In this document: positions 47,195-58,087 of the stretch, one piece after another
How positions within the stretch are numbered: the stretch's first letter is position 1
How the letters are laid out: the number at the start of each line of letters is the position of its first letter
Source: Falsirhodobacter algicola
Lineage (GTDB): Bacteria > Pseudomonadota > Alphaproteobacteria > Rhodobacterales > Rhodobacteraceae
Length of the DNA: 64,000 nt
Assembly: GCF_018279165.1 (NCBI RefSeq)
Contig: NZ_CP047289.1
Span: 2,115,001-2,179,000, forward strand
Reading direction: 5' to 3'
Position numbers and translations under genes: made by a program
Notes under the pieces: model-generated
Told to the model about the DNA's origin: nothing
The model's database searches: none
Seen by the model: only the letters and a program-made list of their open reading frames with translations

Positions 47195-48553
47195 ATGACA
47201 TTCGATTACGACCTCTTCGTCATCGGCGGCGGTTCGGGCGGGGTGCGCGCGGCGCGGGTCGCGGCGGGCGATCACGGCGCGAAGGTCGCGCTGGCCGAGG
47301 AATACCGCATGGGCGGCACCTGCGTGATCCGCGGCTGCGTTCCAAAGAAGCTGATGGTCTTTGCCAGCGAATACGGCGAGACGGCGGTCGATGCTCGCGC
47401 CTATGGCTGGGATCTGGACGTGCGCGGCTTTGACTGGGGCCGGTTCCATGCGGGCCTTGCGAAGGAGCTGGACCGGCTGGAGGGGGCCTATCGCGGCACG
47501 CTGCGCAATGCGGGCGTCGAGACCTTCGATCAGCGCGCGGTGGTGATCGATCCGCACACGGTCGCGCTGGCGGATGGCACGCGCCTGACGGCCAAGCACA
47601 TCCTGATCGCCGTCGGCGGGCGTCCCTTCGTTCCGACCTTCGAAGGGTCGGACCTTGCGATCACCTCGAACGAGATCTTCCACCTCGAGACGCTGCCGAA
47701 ACGGGCGCTGATCGTGGGCGGGGGGTATATCGCGTCGGAATTCGCCTGCATCCTGAACGGGCTGGGCGTCGAGACGCATCAGTATTACCGCGGGGATCAG
47801 ATCCTGCGCGGGTTCGATGACGAATGCCGCGCCCATATCGCAGCGCAGATGCAGGCGGACGGGGTGCAGATCCGCACCGGCACCGACATCGTGCGCCTGT
47901 GCCGCGAAGGGGACGGGATCGCCGCCACCGCCACGGACGGGACGACCGAACGGTTCGACATCGTCATGTATGCCACGGGCCGAGTGCCGAACACCGACGG
48001 CCTCGGGCTGGAGGCGGCGGGCGTCGCGCTGGGCAAGAAGGGCGAGGTGCCGGTGGATGACTATTCCCAGACCGCCGTGCCGTCGGTCTTTGCGGTGGGC
48101 GATGTCACGGACCGCATCGCGCTGACCCCCATCGCCATCCGCGAGGGGCATGCCTTCGCCGATACCGTCTTTGGCGGGCAGAAGCGGACGGCCGATTGGG
48201 ATCTCGTGCCCTCGGCCGTGTTCACGCAGCCCGAATTCGGCACCGTGGGCCTTTCGGAAGAGGAAGCGGCCGCGACCGGCCCGATCGAAGTCTATGCCAC
48301 GGCCTTCCGCCCGATGCAGACCTTGTTCGCCGGGCGGCAGAATCGTGTCTTCATGAAGCTCGTCGTGGCAGCCGAAAGCCGGCGGGTGCTAGGCTGTCAT
48401 ATCGTCGCACCCCATGCGGGCGAGATGATCCAGCTGGCGGGCATCGCAGTCAAGATGGGCGCGACCAAAGAGGATTTCGACCGCACCGTGGCGGTCCACC
48501 CCTCCATGTCCGAAGAGCTGGTGACCCTGCGCAAACCGGTGCGGAAAACTTGA
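47195..48553 (+). CDS. gor: Glutathione reductase
   Basis: 452-aa NADPH-dependent flavoenzyme that regenerates reduced glutathione. FAD site LFVIGGGSGGVRAARVAA, the redox disulfide GGTCVIRGCVPKKL (about residues 41-54), the NADPH fold ALIVGGGYIASEFA, and the C-terminal catalytic HPSMSEELVTL. CPKKL and the absence of lipoamide dehydrogenase features favour gor. Second gene after rpiA, with a 4-bp gap. Confidence 0.95.
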   Translation: MTFDYDLFVIGGGSGGVRAARVAAGDHGAKVALAEEYRMGGTCVIRGCVPKKLMVFASEYGETAVDARAYGWDLDVRGFDWGRFHAGLAKELDRLEGAYRGTLRNAGVETFDQRAVVIDPHTVALADGTRLTAKHILIAVGGRPFVPTFEGSDLAITSNEIFHLETLPKRALIVGGGYIASEFACILNGLGVETHQYYRGDQILRGFDDECRAHIAAQMQADGVQIRTGTDIVRLCREGDGIAATATDGTTERFDIVMYATGRVPNTDGLGLEAAGVALGKKGEVPVDDYSQTAVPSVFAVGDVTDRIALTPIAIREGHAFADTVFGGQKRTADWDLVPSAVFTQPEFGTVGLSEEEAAATGPIEVYATAFRPMQTLFAGRQNRVFMKLVVAAESRRVLGCHIVAPHAGEMIQLAGIAVKMGATKEDFDRTVAVHPSMSEELVTLRKPVRKT

Positions 48554-48556
48554 ACT

Positions 48557-48575
48557 TTGGGCAGGAAATGCCCAA
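48557..48575 (+). terminator. Hairpin after gor
   Basis: 7-bp perfect stem TTGGGCA/TGCCCAA, loop GGAAA, 3 bp after the gor stop. Few T residues follow (TCTGAC), so it may be weak. Confidence 0.5.
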
Positions 48576-48609
48576 TCTGACATCAGCTTAAAGAAGGAAT
48601 GTGGTCGCG

Positions 48610-49749
48610 ATGGCGAATGGCGGGCCGTGGGGCGGCGGCGGAGGAAGTGGCGGGCAGGACCCGCGGGACGAGGACCGCAACCGCGGCGGCGGGCGCAAGC
48701 CCGAGGGCGGCGTGTCGGACATCGACCAACTGGTGAAGCGTGGGCAGGATCAGCTGCGCGTCATCTTGGGCGGCGGTGGACGCACGGGCGGGCCACGGCC
48801 TCCGGCCGGGGGCTCCGGCCCCTCGCCGAAGCTGATGGGCCTTGGGCTTGTGGTGGTGCTGGCGCTGGCATGGTGCTTCGCCTCCATCTACACGGTCCGG
48901 CCCGAACAGCGTTCGGTTCAACTGTTTCTTGGCGAGTTTTCGGGGATCGGGCAGCCGGGCCTGAACTTCGCGCCTTGGCCGCTGGTGACCCATGAGATCG
49001 TGGAAGTCACGGGCGAGCGCAGCACCGATATCGGCAATGGCCAGCAGGGCGACAACGATACCGGCCTAATGCTGACGCAGGATCAGAACATCGTGGACAT
49101 CGCGTTCCAGGTGGTCTGGAACGTCGCCGATCCGTCGGCCTTCCTGTTCAACCTCGAAAACCCGGCCGAGACGATCCGCGCCGTGGCCGAAAGCGCCATG
49201 CGCGACATCATCGCCCGGTCGAACCTGTCGCCGATCCTCAACCGCGACCGCGGCGCGATCGCGAACGAGCTTCTGGGCGCGGTGCAGGGCACGCTCGACA
49301 GCTACAATGCCGGGATCAACGTGATCCGCATCAACTTCGACCGTGCCGACCCGCCCGAAGAGGTGATCGACAGCTTCCGCGAGGTGCAGGCCGCGCAGCA
49401 GGAACGTCAGCGCCTCGAGAACGAGGCCGGCGCCTATCGCAACCGCGTCCTTGCCGGCGCGCGCGGCGAGGCGGCCCGTGTGACCGAAGGGGCGGAAGCC
49501 TACCGGGCGCAGGCGGTGAACACCGCGCAGGGTGAGGCGAGCCGCTTCAACTCGATCTACGATCAGTATGTGACGGCCCCCGAGGTGACGCGCGAACGGA
49601 TGTATCTGGAAACGATGGAGCAGGTGCTGGGCACGATGAACACGACGATCCTCGACGGTGTGACGGGCGAGGGGGGTGTGGTTCCCTATCTGCCGCTGGA
49701 CCAGTTCGGCCGTACGCCGGGCCAGCAGGCGCAAGGGGGGGGCAACTGA
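48610..49749 (+). CDS. hflK: HflK, membrane protease modulator (prohibitin family)
   Basis: 379-aa partner of HflC; together they form a large cage around FtsH and temper its proteolysis. A Gly-rich cytoplasmic N-terminus (about residues 1-70), one membrane helix (about 75-93), then the periplasmic SPFH/band-7 domain and a long Ala/Glu/Arg-rich helix (about 255-320). ATG 48610 was chosen (MANGGPWGGGG); a GTG at 48601 is an alternative. The last base of its stop is the first base of hflC. Confidence 0.94.
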   Translation: MANGGPWGGGGGSGGQDPRDEDRNRGGGRKPEGGVSDIDQLVKRGQDQLRVILGGGGRTGGPRPPAGGSGPSPKLMGLGLVVVLALAWCFASIYTVRPEQRSVQLFLGEFSGIGQPGLNFAPWPLVTHEIVEVTGERSTDIGNGQQGDNDTGLMLTQDQNIVDIAFQVVWNVADPSAFLFNLENPAETIRAVAESAMRDIIARSNLSPILNRDRGAIANELLGAVQGTLDSYNAGINVIRINFDRADPPEEVIDSFREVQAAQQERQRLENEAGAYRNRVLAGARGEAARVTEGAEAYRAQAVNTAQGEASRFNSIYDQYVTAPEVTRERMYLETMEQVLGTMNTTILDGVTGEGGVVPYLPLDQFGRTPGQQAQGGGN

Positions 49750-50627
49750 TGACCCGTGCCATCTACATCATCCCCGTACTGATCCTGATCCTCGTGGTCG
49801 CGCTGTCCTCGATCTTCATCGTGGACGAGCGGGAAAAGGTGCTCGTGCTGCAATTCGGTCAGGTGAAGGCCGTCCGCGAAGAGCCGGGCATCGGGTTCAA
49901 GATCCCGATGATCCAAGACGTCGTGCGCTATGACGGCCGCATCCTCAGCCTGCAGACGCAGCCGCTGGAGGTGACGCCGCTGGACGATCGCCGTCTGATC
50001 GTGGACGCCTTCGCCCGCTGGCGCATCATGGATCTGGTGGAGTTCCGCGAATCCGTCGGCACCGGCGGCATCGCCACCGCGCAGACCCGGCTGGAGCGGA
50101 TCATGACCGCCGCCATCCGCGAGGTGCTGGGCGGCGTCAATTCCGACCGTGTGCTGTCGGATGATCGGATCCCGCTGATGGTGCAGATCCGCGACATCGC
50201 CCGCCGTCAGGCCGAGGCGCTGGGGATCGAGGTGATCGACGTGCGGCTGACCCGGACCGATCTGCCGCAGCAGAACCTTGCCGCGACCTATGCCCGGATG
50301 CAGGCCGAACGTCAGCGCGAAGCCGCCGACGAGATCGCCCGCGGCAATGAGGCCGCGCAGCGTATCCGCGCCGAAGCCGACCGTCAGGTCGTGGAAACGA
50401 CCTCGCAGGCCAATGCCGATGCCGAGGTGATCCGCGGTCAGGCCGAGGCCGAGCGCAACCGCATCCTCGCCGAGGCGTATAACCGCGATCCGGAGTTCTT
50501 CGCCTTCACCCGCTCGCTTCAGGCCTATGGCAAGGCGCTGGCGCGGGACGGCTCCTCCATCGTGATGACGCCGAGCAGCGAGTTCTTCCGCTACCTTCAG
50601 GGGCCGACCGCATCGGCCGCGAATTGA
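49749..50627 (+). CDS. hflC: HflC, membrane protease modulator (prohibitin family)
   Basis: 292-aa partner of HflK. N-terminal membrane helix (about residues 5-24), SPFH domain beginning VDEREKVLVLQFGQVKAV, and a long charged helix (about 185-245). The order hflK-hflC-degP is common in Alphaproteobacteria and groups membrane and periplasmic protein quality control. Confidence 0.95.
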   Translation: MTRAIYIIPVLILILVVALSSIFIVDEREKVLVLQFGQVKAVREEPGIGFKIPMIQDVVRYDGRILSLQTQPLEVTPLDDRRLIVDAFARWRIMDLVEFRESVGTGGIATAQTRLERIMTAAIREVLGGVNSDRVLSDDRIPLMVQIRDIARRQAEALGIEVIDVRLTRTDLPQQNLAATYARMQAERQREAADEIARGNEAAQRIRAEADRQVVETTSQANADAEVIRGQAEAERNRILAEAYNRDPEFFAFTRSLQAYGKALARDGSSIVMTPSSEFFRYLQGPTASAAN

Positions 50628-50633
50628 TCGCCG

Positions 50634-50653
50634 GGGCCGCCTTCGGGCGGCCC
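50634..50653 (+). terminator. Hairpin after hflC
   Basis: 8-bp perfect stem GGGCCGCC/GGCGGCCC with loop TTCG, followed by TTCGC. The gap to degP (50654-50809) also holds a CTCTGC/GCAGAG hairpin and a CCCGGC/GCCGGG hairpin; I found no convincing promoter. Confidence 0.55.
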
Positions 50654-50809
50654 TTCGCACCGCTCTGCCGATTGTTGCAGAGTCTCACACCCAGTTGACG
50701 CTGCGCGACGGGTGTTTGCATTGCGCGAAACCCCGCCTACCTGCCATGTCAATGCTGCAACGTCCCGGCACGAGGCCGGGCCTGCGTCAACGACGAAAAG
50801 GAGTTCGGG

Positions 50810-52691
<1,882 letters not shown>

Positions 52692-52698
52692 TCCGGGG

Positions 52699-52848
52699 CT
52701 AGGGCCGCCGCAGGCGCAGCGCCGCCGCCGCCAAAAGCGCCGCGAGCGCCACCGCCCCCAATGTTCCGGACGCCGTCGCCACGGCCACCGTGGCCGCTGC
52801 GGCGGCGATCACGGCGGTCAGCAGAAGGATCAGGTGCGATATCGGCAT
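52699..52848 (-). CDS. Possible small membrane protein (49 aa)
   Basis: Two hydrophobic Ala/Val/Leu-rich segments (HLILLLTAVIAAAAATVAVA and LGAVALAALLAAAALRL) with a basic end RLRRP, which would fit a hairpin in the membrane. Only a weak ribosome site. It fills the space between converging fdxE and the divergent radical SAM gene. It could be chance in this GC-rich DNA. Confidence 0.4.
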   Translation of the reverse strand: MPISHLILLLTAVIAAAAATVAVATASGTLGAVALAALLAAAALRLRRP

Positions 52849-52908
52849 CCCCGTAAGATGGGGAATGCGGGCCTGAAAACAAGGCTCGCGAATGTTCCCA
52901 GTCCGTTC

Positions 52909-52914
52909 TATGAT
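52909..52914 (+). promoter_or_regulatory. -10 box of the radical SAM gene
   Basis: TATGAT lies 6 bp before the ATG at 52921, so the transcript should begin at the start codon. The -35 region is weak. Confidence 0.5.
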
Positions 52915-52920
52915 ACAAGT

Positions 52921-54009
52921 ATGGGACCGACCGATGACACCTTCCGCCGCGGCCTCCGGGCGCGGGCGCGCGGGGCCGGCAGCAACGCCGCCGGCCGCTT
53001 CGAGGAGGAGGAGCGGCATGCCTTCGACGACGGCTGGGACATCCCCGAGGAGGACCGCCTGATCCGCACCGAGGTCCGGATCGAGCGTCCGCGTTCGGCG
53101 ATCACCTACAACCGATCCCCCGATCTGCCCTTCGATCGGTCGATCAATCCCTATCGCGGCTGCGAGCATGGCTGCATCTACTGCTTTGCCCGACCGACCC
53201 ACGCCTATCTGAACCTGTCGCCGGGGATGGATTTCGAAACGCGCCTGATCGCCCGGCCCGGCATCGGCCCCGTGCTGGAGCGGGAGTTGCGCGCCCGCAG
53301 CTATGTGCCGCGCACCATCGCCCTTGGCACCAACACCGACCCCTATCAGCCCGTGGCGGCCGAGTACCGTGTCATGCGCGAGGTGCTGGAGGTGCTGGCC
53401 GCCTTCGACCATCCGCTGGCGATCGTCACGAAGGGGGCCATGGTGGAGCGGGATCTCGATCTGCTGGCGCCGATGGCGGCGCGGGGGCTGGCGCGGGTCG
53501 GCATTTCGCTGACGACGCTGGATGCCGACCTCGCCCGGCGGCTGGAGCCGCGGGCCGCCGCCCCCGCCCGCCGGTTGGAGACGATCCGGCGGCTTGCGGC
53601 GGCGGGGGTGCCGGTGCGGGTGATGCTCTCTCCGGTCATTCCGGGGCTGACGGATGCCGAGATCGAGCCGATCCTTGCCGCCGCCCGCGATGCAGGTGCG
53701 ACGGCCGCAAGCTGGATCATGCTGCGCCTTCCGCGCGAGGTCTCGCCCCTGTTTCAGGAATGGCTGCACACCCATGCGCGCACGCGGGCCGCCAAGGTGA
53801 TGGCCCGGGTGCGCGATGTGCATGGCGGGCGCGACCACGATCCCGAATGGGGGCGGCGGATGCGCGGGCAGGGGGTCTGGTCCGAACTGATCGGCCAGCG
53901 TTTCAATGCCGCGATGCGCCGGACGGGGCTGTCGGTGCCCCAACCGGCGCTGCGCTGCGATCTGTTCCGCCCGCCGCCGCGGGCGGGGGATCAGCTGTCG
54001 CTGCTTTGA
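52921..54009 (+). CDS. PA0069-family radical SAM protein
   Basis: 362 aa. The 4Fe-4S site is C-x3-C-x2-C in RGCEHGCIYCFARPTHAYL (about residues 80-98); GTNTDPYQPVAAEYRV and SLTTLDADLARRLEPRAAAP match the SplB-like/PA0069 subgroup, which has no settled substrate. The start at 52921 (MGPTDDTFRRGL) agrees with the -10 box just upstream. The last 19 bp overlap the end of the converging zeta gene. Confidence 0.9.
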   Translation: MGPTDDTFRRGLRARARGAGSNAAGRFEEEERHAFDDGWDIPEEDRLIRTEVRIERPRSAITYNRSPDLPFDRSINPYRGCEHGCIYCFARPTHAYLNLSPGMDFETRLIARPGIGPVLERELRARSYVPRTIALGTNTDPYQPVAAEYRVMREVLEVLAAFDHPLAIVTKGAMVERDLDLLAPMAARGLARVGISLTTLDADLARRLEPRAAAPARRLETIRRLAAAGVPVRVMLSPVIPGLTDAEIEPILAAARDAGATAASWIMLRLPREVSPLFQEWLHTHARTRAAKVMARVRDVHGGRDHDPEWGRRMRGQGVWSELIGQRFNAAMRRTGLSVPQPALRCDLFRPPPRAGDQLSLL

Positions 54010-54314
54010 TCGGCAAGCTGCGATTTGGCCAGAACCTCGCATTCGGCGAGTTTGGCGCGGATCGCGGCCTCGTCCTCGACGCCGTTCAGATCGGCGACCA
54101 GCTTGCGGATCACATCCTCGGGGCCGGCCTCTTCGAAATCGGCGCGGACGACGGCGGCGGCATAGGCGTCCGCCTCGTCCCCGGTGCGGCCCAGCCGTTC
54201 GGCCGCCCACAAGCCCAGAAGGCGGTTGCGCCGGGCCTCGGCGCGGAACTGCATTTCGGCATCCTGTGCAAAGCGCGTCTCGAAGGCGCGCGCGCGGTCG
54301 TTCATGTCGGGCAT
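53991..54314 (-). CDS. F1-ATPase inhibitor subunit zeta (DUF1476)
   Basis: 107-aa helical protein. DUF1476 members are the zeta subunit that blocks ATP hydrolysis by the F1F0-ATPase in Paracoccus denitrificans and relatives. The N-terminal inhibitory segment MNDRARAFETRFAQDAEMQF and the following RRNRLLGLWAAERLG, with VVRADFEEAGPEDV later, match that family. AAGGAGG lies 5 bp before ATG 54314. The 3' end overlaps the radical SAM gene by 19 bp on the other strand. Confidence 0.92.
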   Translation of the reverse strand: MPDMNDRARAFETRFAQDAEMQFRAEARRNRLLGLWAAERLGRTGDEADAYAAAVVRADFEEAGPEDVIRKLVADLNGVEDEAAIRAKLAECEVLAKSQLADQSSDS

Positions 54315-54376
54315 GGTATCCTCCTTTTCCCCATGAATCAGATGGGGGCGTACCCCCCTGCGGCAAGGGCGCGCCC

Positions 54377-54405
54377 TTGCGACCGAACGCCGCTTCAAGT
54401 ATAGC
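54377..54405 (+). promoter_or_regulatory. purC-purS promoter
   Basis: -35 TTGCGA (54377-54382), 17-bp spacer, -10 TATAGC (54400-54405), 58 bp before purC. Confidence 0.65.
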
Positions 54406-54463
54406 GCGGGGATGGGGAGGGGTGGCCTTTGCGCCGCCCCGTCCGCGTTCAGGGTTTGGGGCG

Positions 54464-55207
54464 ATGATGGCACGGCGTAAGAAGGTCTACGAAGGCAAGG
54501 CCAAGATCTTTTTCGAAGGACCGGAGCCCGGCACCCTGATCCAGTATTTCAAGGATGAGGCCGTGGATGACGGCGACCGCACCGAAGGGCGCGGCGTGCT
54601 GAACAACCGGCTGTCCGAATTCTTCATGTCCGGCCTGAACGGCGTGGGCGTTCCGACGCATTTCATCCGCCGCATCAACATGCGCGAGCAACTGGTCCGC
54701 ATGGCCGAGATGCTGCCGCTGGAAGTGATGGTGCGCAACTATGCCGCGACCGGCATCTCCGACCGTCTGGGCATTCCCGAAGGCACGGCGCTGCCGCGTC
54801 CGATCGTGGAATACTACCTCAAGGACGACAAGCTCGGCTGTCCGCTGATCTCCGAAGAGCATGTGATCGCCTTTGGTTGGGCGAACCAGCAGGATCTGGA
54901 TGACATCGTGGCGCTGGTGCTGCGCGTCAACGACGTTCTGTCCGGGGCGATGATGGGGGTCGGCATGCGGCTGGCCGATTTCCGGCTGGAGGTGGGGCGC
55001 ATCTGGGAAGGCGATTTCATGCGCCTGATCGTGGCCGATGAACTGACGCCCGACAATTGCACGCTGTGGGATCTGCGCGGCCTCGATGCCGAGGGCAACC
55101 CGCGCGAACCCGGCCCGCTGCCCGAGATGTCGACCGAATTGGCGCGGCGCCTTGGGGTGCTGCCTTCGAACGTCACGCATACGACCAAACCCACGCTCAT
55201 CAACTGA
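54464..55207 (+). CDS. purC: SAICAR synthetase
   Basis: 247-aa purine enzyme that joins aspartate to CAIR using ATP. N-terminal YEGKAKIFFEGPEPGTL, the signature LPLEVMVRNYAATGI and RLADFRLEVGRIWEGDFMR with LIVADELTPDNCTLWD. Start ATG 54464 or the next ATG at 54467. Followed 6 bp later by purS. Confidence 0.96.
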   Translation: MMARRKKVYEGKAKIFFEGPEPGTLIQYFKDEAVDDGDRTEGRGVLNNRLSEFFMSGLNGVGVPTHFIRRINMREQLVRMAEMLPLEVMVRNYAATGISDRLGIPEGTALPRPIVEYYLKDDKLGCPLISEEHVIAFGWANQQDLDDIVALVLRVNDVLSGAMMGVGMRLADFRLEVGRIWEGDFMRLIVADELTPDNCTLWDLRGLDAEGNPREPGPLPEMSTELARRLGVLPSNVTHTTKPTLIN

Positions 55208-55213
55208 GGTGCC

Positions 55214-55456
55214 ATGATGAAAGCCCGCGTTCATATCATGCTGAAGGACGGCGTCCTTGACCCGCAGGGCGAGGCTGTGCGCCGCGCGCTTGGAACGCTG
55301 GGCTTTGCCGGTGTGGACGGCGTGCGTCAGGGCAAGGTGATCGAACTGGACCTGACCGCCACCGACGCCGCCGCCGCCGAAGAGGAGGTGCGCCGCATGT
55401 GCGAGGCGCTTCTTGCCAATACGGTGATCGAGAAATACTCGGTCGAGATCATCTGA
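55214..55456 (+). CDS. purS: FGAM synthase subunit PurS
   Basis: 80-aa small subunit that dimerises and passes ammonia from PurQ to PurL. RVHIMLKDGVLDPQGEAVRR is the family hallmark, with ANTVIEKYSVEII at the end. In related bacteria purQ follows purS; here the next gene is a hypothetical protein 99 bp on, so purQ has moved elsewhere. Confidence 0.95.
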   Translation: MMKARVHIMLKDGVLDPQGEAVRRALGTLGFAGVDGVRQGKVIELDLTATDAAAAEEEVRRMCEALLANTVIEKYSVEII

Positions 55457-55555
55457 AGGGCAGGGCGGGCGGAATCCTGCCGCCACGCCATTTCCGCCTT
55501 CGATCCGGGCGCTCCTGCTGATAAGGCTGGAGTCTCTGACAAAGGAAGCGGGCCC

Positions 55556-55867
55556 ATGAAACGCGACCACCCGCCGGAGATTCCGGCCGCGACCCCGACA
55601 TCCGACCTGCCGCAGCCCGCACCGACGCTGGACCGCGAGACGGCCGCGATGATCGACACCCATCTGCGCGCGGTGGATATCGTGCGCATCCGTGTGCTCG
55701 GCGACGACCCTGCCGCCTCTGCCCCGGTGGAGGCGCATATCCTAGCCAAGGGCCTCGGGGTGGAGGTCTCGCTTTCGGAGCGGATGATCCCGCCGCCGCG
55801 CAACCGCTACGTCTTTCGCTATCAGGGGCGGACGGCGATTCTGACCATCGCCCCGGACATGCCCTAA
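55556..55867 (+). CDS. Hypothetical protein (103 aa)
   Basis: Soluble, no signal peptide; Pro-rich first 30 residues, then an alpha/beta-looking part (AAMIDTHLRAVDIVRIRVLGDD; RYVFRYQGRTAILTIAPD). I do not recognise a domain. AAAGGAAG lies about 8 bp before ATG, and codon usage fits the genome. Its stop overlaps the stop of the converging hydrolase gene by 4 bp. Confidence 0.65.
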   Translation: MKRDHPPEIPAATPTSDLPQPAPTLDRETAAMIDTHLRAVDIVRIRVLGDDPAASAPVEAHILAKGLGVEVSLSERMIPPPRNRYVFRYQGRTAILTIAPDMP

Positions 55868-56634
55868 GCGTCGAGGAAGATCCGCACCGTCTCTTCGAAG
55901 GCGCGCGGGTTGTCGGCATGCAGCCAATGGCCCGCACCCGGCAGCTTTACGACGTTGCCGCGCGGGAAGAGGCGGCGGATCAGGGGCCGGTGTTCGGCCT
56001 CGATATAATCGGAACGGCTGCCGGCGATGAAAAGGGTGGGGCCGTCGAACGGACCCTCCGCGCCGGGCCAGTCGAGGACCTTCGGCATCTCCCGCTCCAG
56101 CACGTCGAGGTTGATCTTCCAGCGCGGCGGATCGGATTTCAGATCCAGCGATTGCAGGAAGAAGGCGCGCAGACCGGCGTCAGGCTCCCGCGCTGCCAGC
56201 CGCTCGTCGGCGGCGCGCCGCGATGTCAGGCCCGTCAGATCGAGCCCCTGCATCGTGCGCAGGTTGTGCATCTGATCATGCGCATAGGGGACGGGCGCGA
56301 TATCCGCCACCACGAGGCGCCGCACCAGCCCCGGCTGCGTCAGCGCCAGATGCATCACCGTCTTGCCGCCCATCGAATGGCCCAAGAGGTCCGCTTGCCC
56401 GCCATGGGCCGCCACCACCTCGGCCACGTCGGCGGCCATCGAGGGGTAGTCGTGCCGATCCGCCCGAAAGCTGTCGCCGTGATTGCGCTGATCGACCGCG
56501 ATCACGTCCCGCGTTTCGGCCAGCGTTTTGGCGATGGAGTTGAAGTTCCGACCAAGGCCGAACAGCCCGTGCACGATGATCAGGGGCGGGGCGTCCGAAG
56601 GCGTGCGGGCTGGGTGGACGATCGTGTTCAGCAT
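55864..56634 (-). CDS. Alpha/beta hydrolase (YbfF-like esterase)
   Basis: 256 aa. Oxyanion region IVHGLFGLGRNFNSIAK, nucleophile Ser in LLGHSMGGKTVMHLAL (about residue 98), Asp probably in FIAGSRSDYI and His in GAGHWLHADNP. Family members hydrolyse short acyl esters or thioesters; the natural substrate is unknown. It begins just past the glyA terminator, in the same direction. Confidence 0.88.
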   Translation of the reverse strand: MLNTIVHPARTPSDAPPLIIVHGLFGLGRNFNSIAKTLAETRDVIAVDQRNHGDSFRADRHDYPSMAADVAEVVAAHGGQADLLGHSMGGKTVMHLALTQPGLVRRLVVADIAPVPYAHDQMHNLRTMQGLDLTGLTSRRAADERLAAREPDAGLRAFFLQSLDLKSDPPRWKINLDVLEREMPKVLDWPGAEGPFDGPTLFIAGSRSDYIEAEHRPLIRRLFPRGNVVKLPGAGHWLHADNPRAFEETVRIFLDA

Positions 56635-56638
56635 GATG

Positions 56639-56660
56639 AAAAAAGGGGGCCGAAGCCCCC
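56639..56660 (-). terminator. Rho-independent terminator of glyA
   Basis: On the minus strand: GGGGGC, TTCG, GCCCCC, then TTTTTT, 5 bp after the glyA stop. The T-run ends 4 bp upstream of the hydrolase ATG. Confidence 0.92.
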
Positions 56661-56665
56661 TCCTC

Positions 56666-57961
56666 TTAGAGGTTCGGATAGAGGGGGAAGCGCTTGCAGA
56701 GGGCCTGCACCTCGGCGGCGACCTTCGCCTCGACCTCGGCATTGCCATCCTCGCCATGGGCGGCAAGGCCGTCCACCACCGCCACGATCCAGTCGGCGAT
56801 CTGACGGAACTCCGCCTCGCCGAAGCCGCGGGTGGTGCCGGCGGGCGCGCCCAGACGGATCCCCGAGGTGACGAAGGGTTTTTCCGGATCGAACGGCACG
56901 CCGTTCTTGTTGCAGGTGATGTGCGCCCGGCCCAGAGCGGCCTCCGCGGCCTTGCCCGTCACCTTCTTGGGGCGCAGGTCGGCAAGGCAGAGGTGGTTGT
57001 CGGTGCCGCCCGACACGATGTCGATCCCGCCCTTCATCAGCTGATCGGCCATGGCGGCAGCATTGGCCTTCACCTGCGCGGCGTATTGCTTGAACTCGGG
57101 GCGCAGCGCCTCGCCGAAGGCCACGGCCTTGGCGGCGATGACATGCATCAGCGGGCCGCCCTGAAGGCCGGGGAACACGGCGGTGTTCATCTTCTTGGCG
57201 ATCGCTTCGTCGTTCGTCAGAATCATCCCGCCCCGCGGGCCGCGCAGCGATTTGTGCGTGGTGCTGGTCACGACATGGGCGTGGGGGATGGGCGAGGGGT
57301 GCACGCCGCCCGCCACGAGGCCCGCGATATGGGCCATGTCCACCATCAGATAGGCGCCGACCTCGTCCGCGATGGCGCGGAACTCGGCCCAATCCCAGAA
57401 GCGGGAATAGGCGGTGCCGCCGGCCACGATCAGCTTGGGCTTATGCTCGCGGGCTTTGGCGCGGATGTCCTCCATGTCCAGCATGTGATCCTGCTGGCGC
57501 ACGCCGTAGCTGACGACGTTGAACCATTTGCCCGACATGTTCACCGGCGAGCCATGCGTCAGGTGCCCGCCCGAGTTCAGATCGAGGCCCATGAACGTGT
57601 CGCCCGGCTGCAGCAGCGCAAGGAACACGGCTTGGTTCATCTGGCTGCCCGAATTGGGCTGCACATTGGCGAAGTTGCAGCCGAAAAGCTGTTTGGCACG
57701 TTCGATCGCCAGCGTTTCAGTCACGTCGACATGCTGGCAACCGCCGTAGTAGCGTTTGCCCGGATAGCCTTCGGCGTATTTGTTGGTCAGCACCGAACCC
57801 TGCGCCTCGAGGACGGCCAGCGACACGATGTTCTCCGAGGCGATCAGCTCGATCTCGTCGCGCTGGCGGCCAAGTTCGTCGGTGATGGTCGTGAACAGGT
57901 CGGGATCGCTGTCGGCCAGCGACTTGGTGAAATAGCCGGCGTCGATATGCGGGGCGGTCAT
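56666..57961 (-). CDS. glyA: Serine hydroxymethyltransferase
   Basis: 431-aa PLP enzyme that converts serine to glycine and charges tetrahydrofolate. [34 protein letters not shown], and the PLP lysine in [17 protein letters not shown] (about residue 240). AGGAGA lies 6 bp before ATG. Normal length. Confidence 0.98.
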   Translation of the reverse strand: MTAPHIDAGYFTKSLADSDPDLFTTITDELGRQRDEIELIASENIVSLAVLEAQGSVLTNKYAEGYPGKRYYGGCQHVDVTETLAIERAKQLFGCNFANVQPNSGSQMNQAVFLALLQPGDTFMGLDLNSGGHLTHGSPVNMSGKWFNVVSYGVRQQDHMLDMEDIRAKAREHKPKLIVAGGTAYSRFWDWAEFRAIADEVGAYLMVDMAHIAGLVAGGVHPSPIPHAHVVTSTTHKSLRGPRGGMILTNDEAIAKKMNTAVFPGLQGGPLMHVIAAKAVAFGEALRPEFKQYAAQVKANAAAMADQLMKGGIDIVSGGTDNHLCLADLRPKKVTGKAAEAALGRAHITCNKNGVPFDPEKPFVTSGIRLGAPAGTTRGFGEAEFRQIADWIVAVVDGLAAHGEDGNAEVEAKVAAEVQALCKRFPLYPNL

Positions 57962-58087
57962 GGGATTCTCCTGCGCGTTCCGTTGCGCGCTGTTTACCGC
58001 AGGCCCGCCCGGGCCGGAAGGCCGGATTTGCTCGCTCGCGCAATCGGCAGCTTGAGTTTTCCCATGGCGCGACGCAAGACTTGCGCC

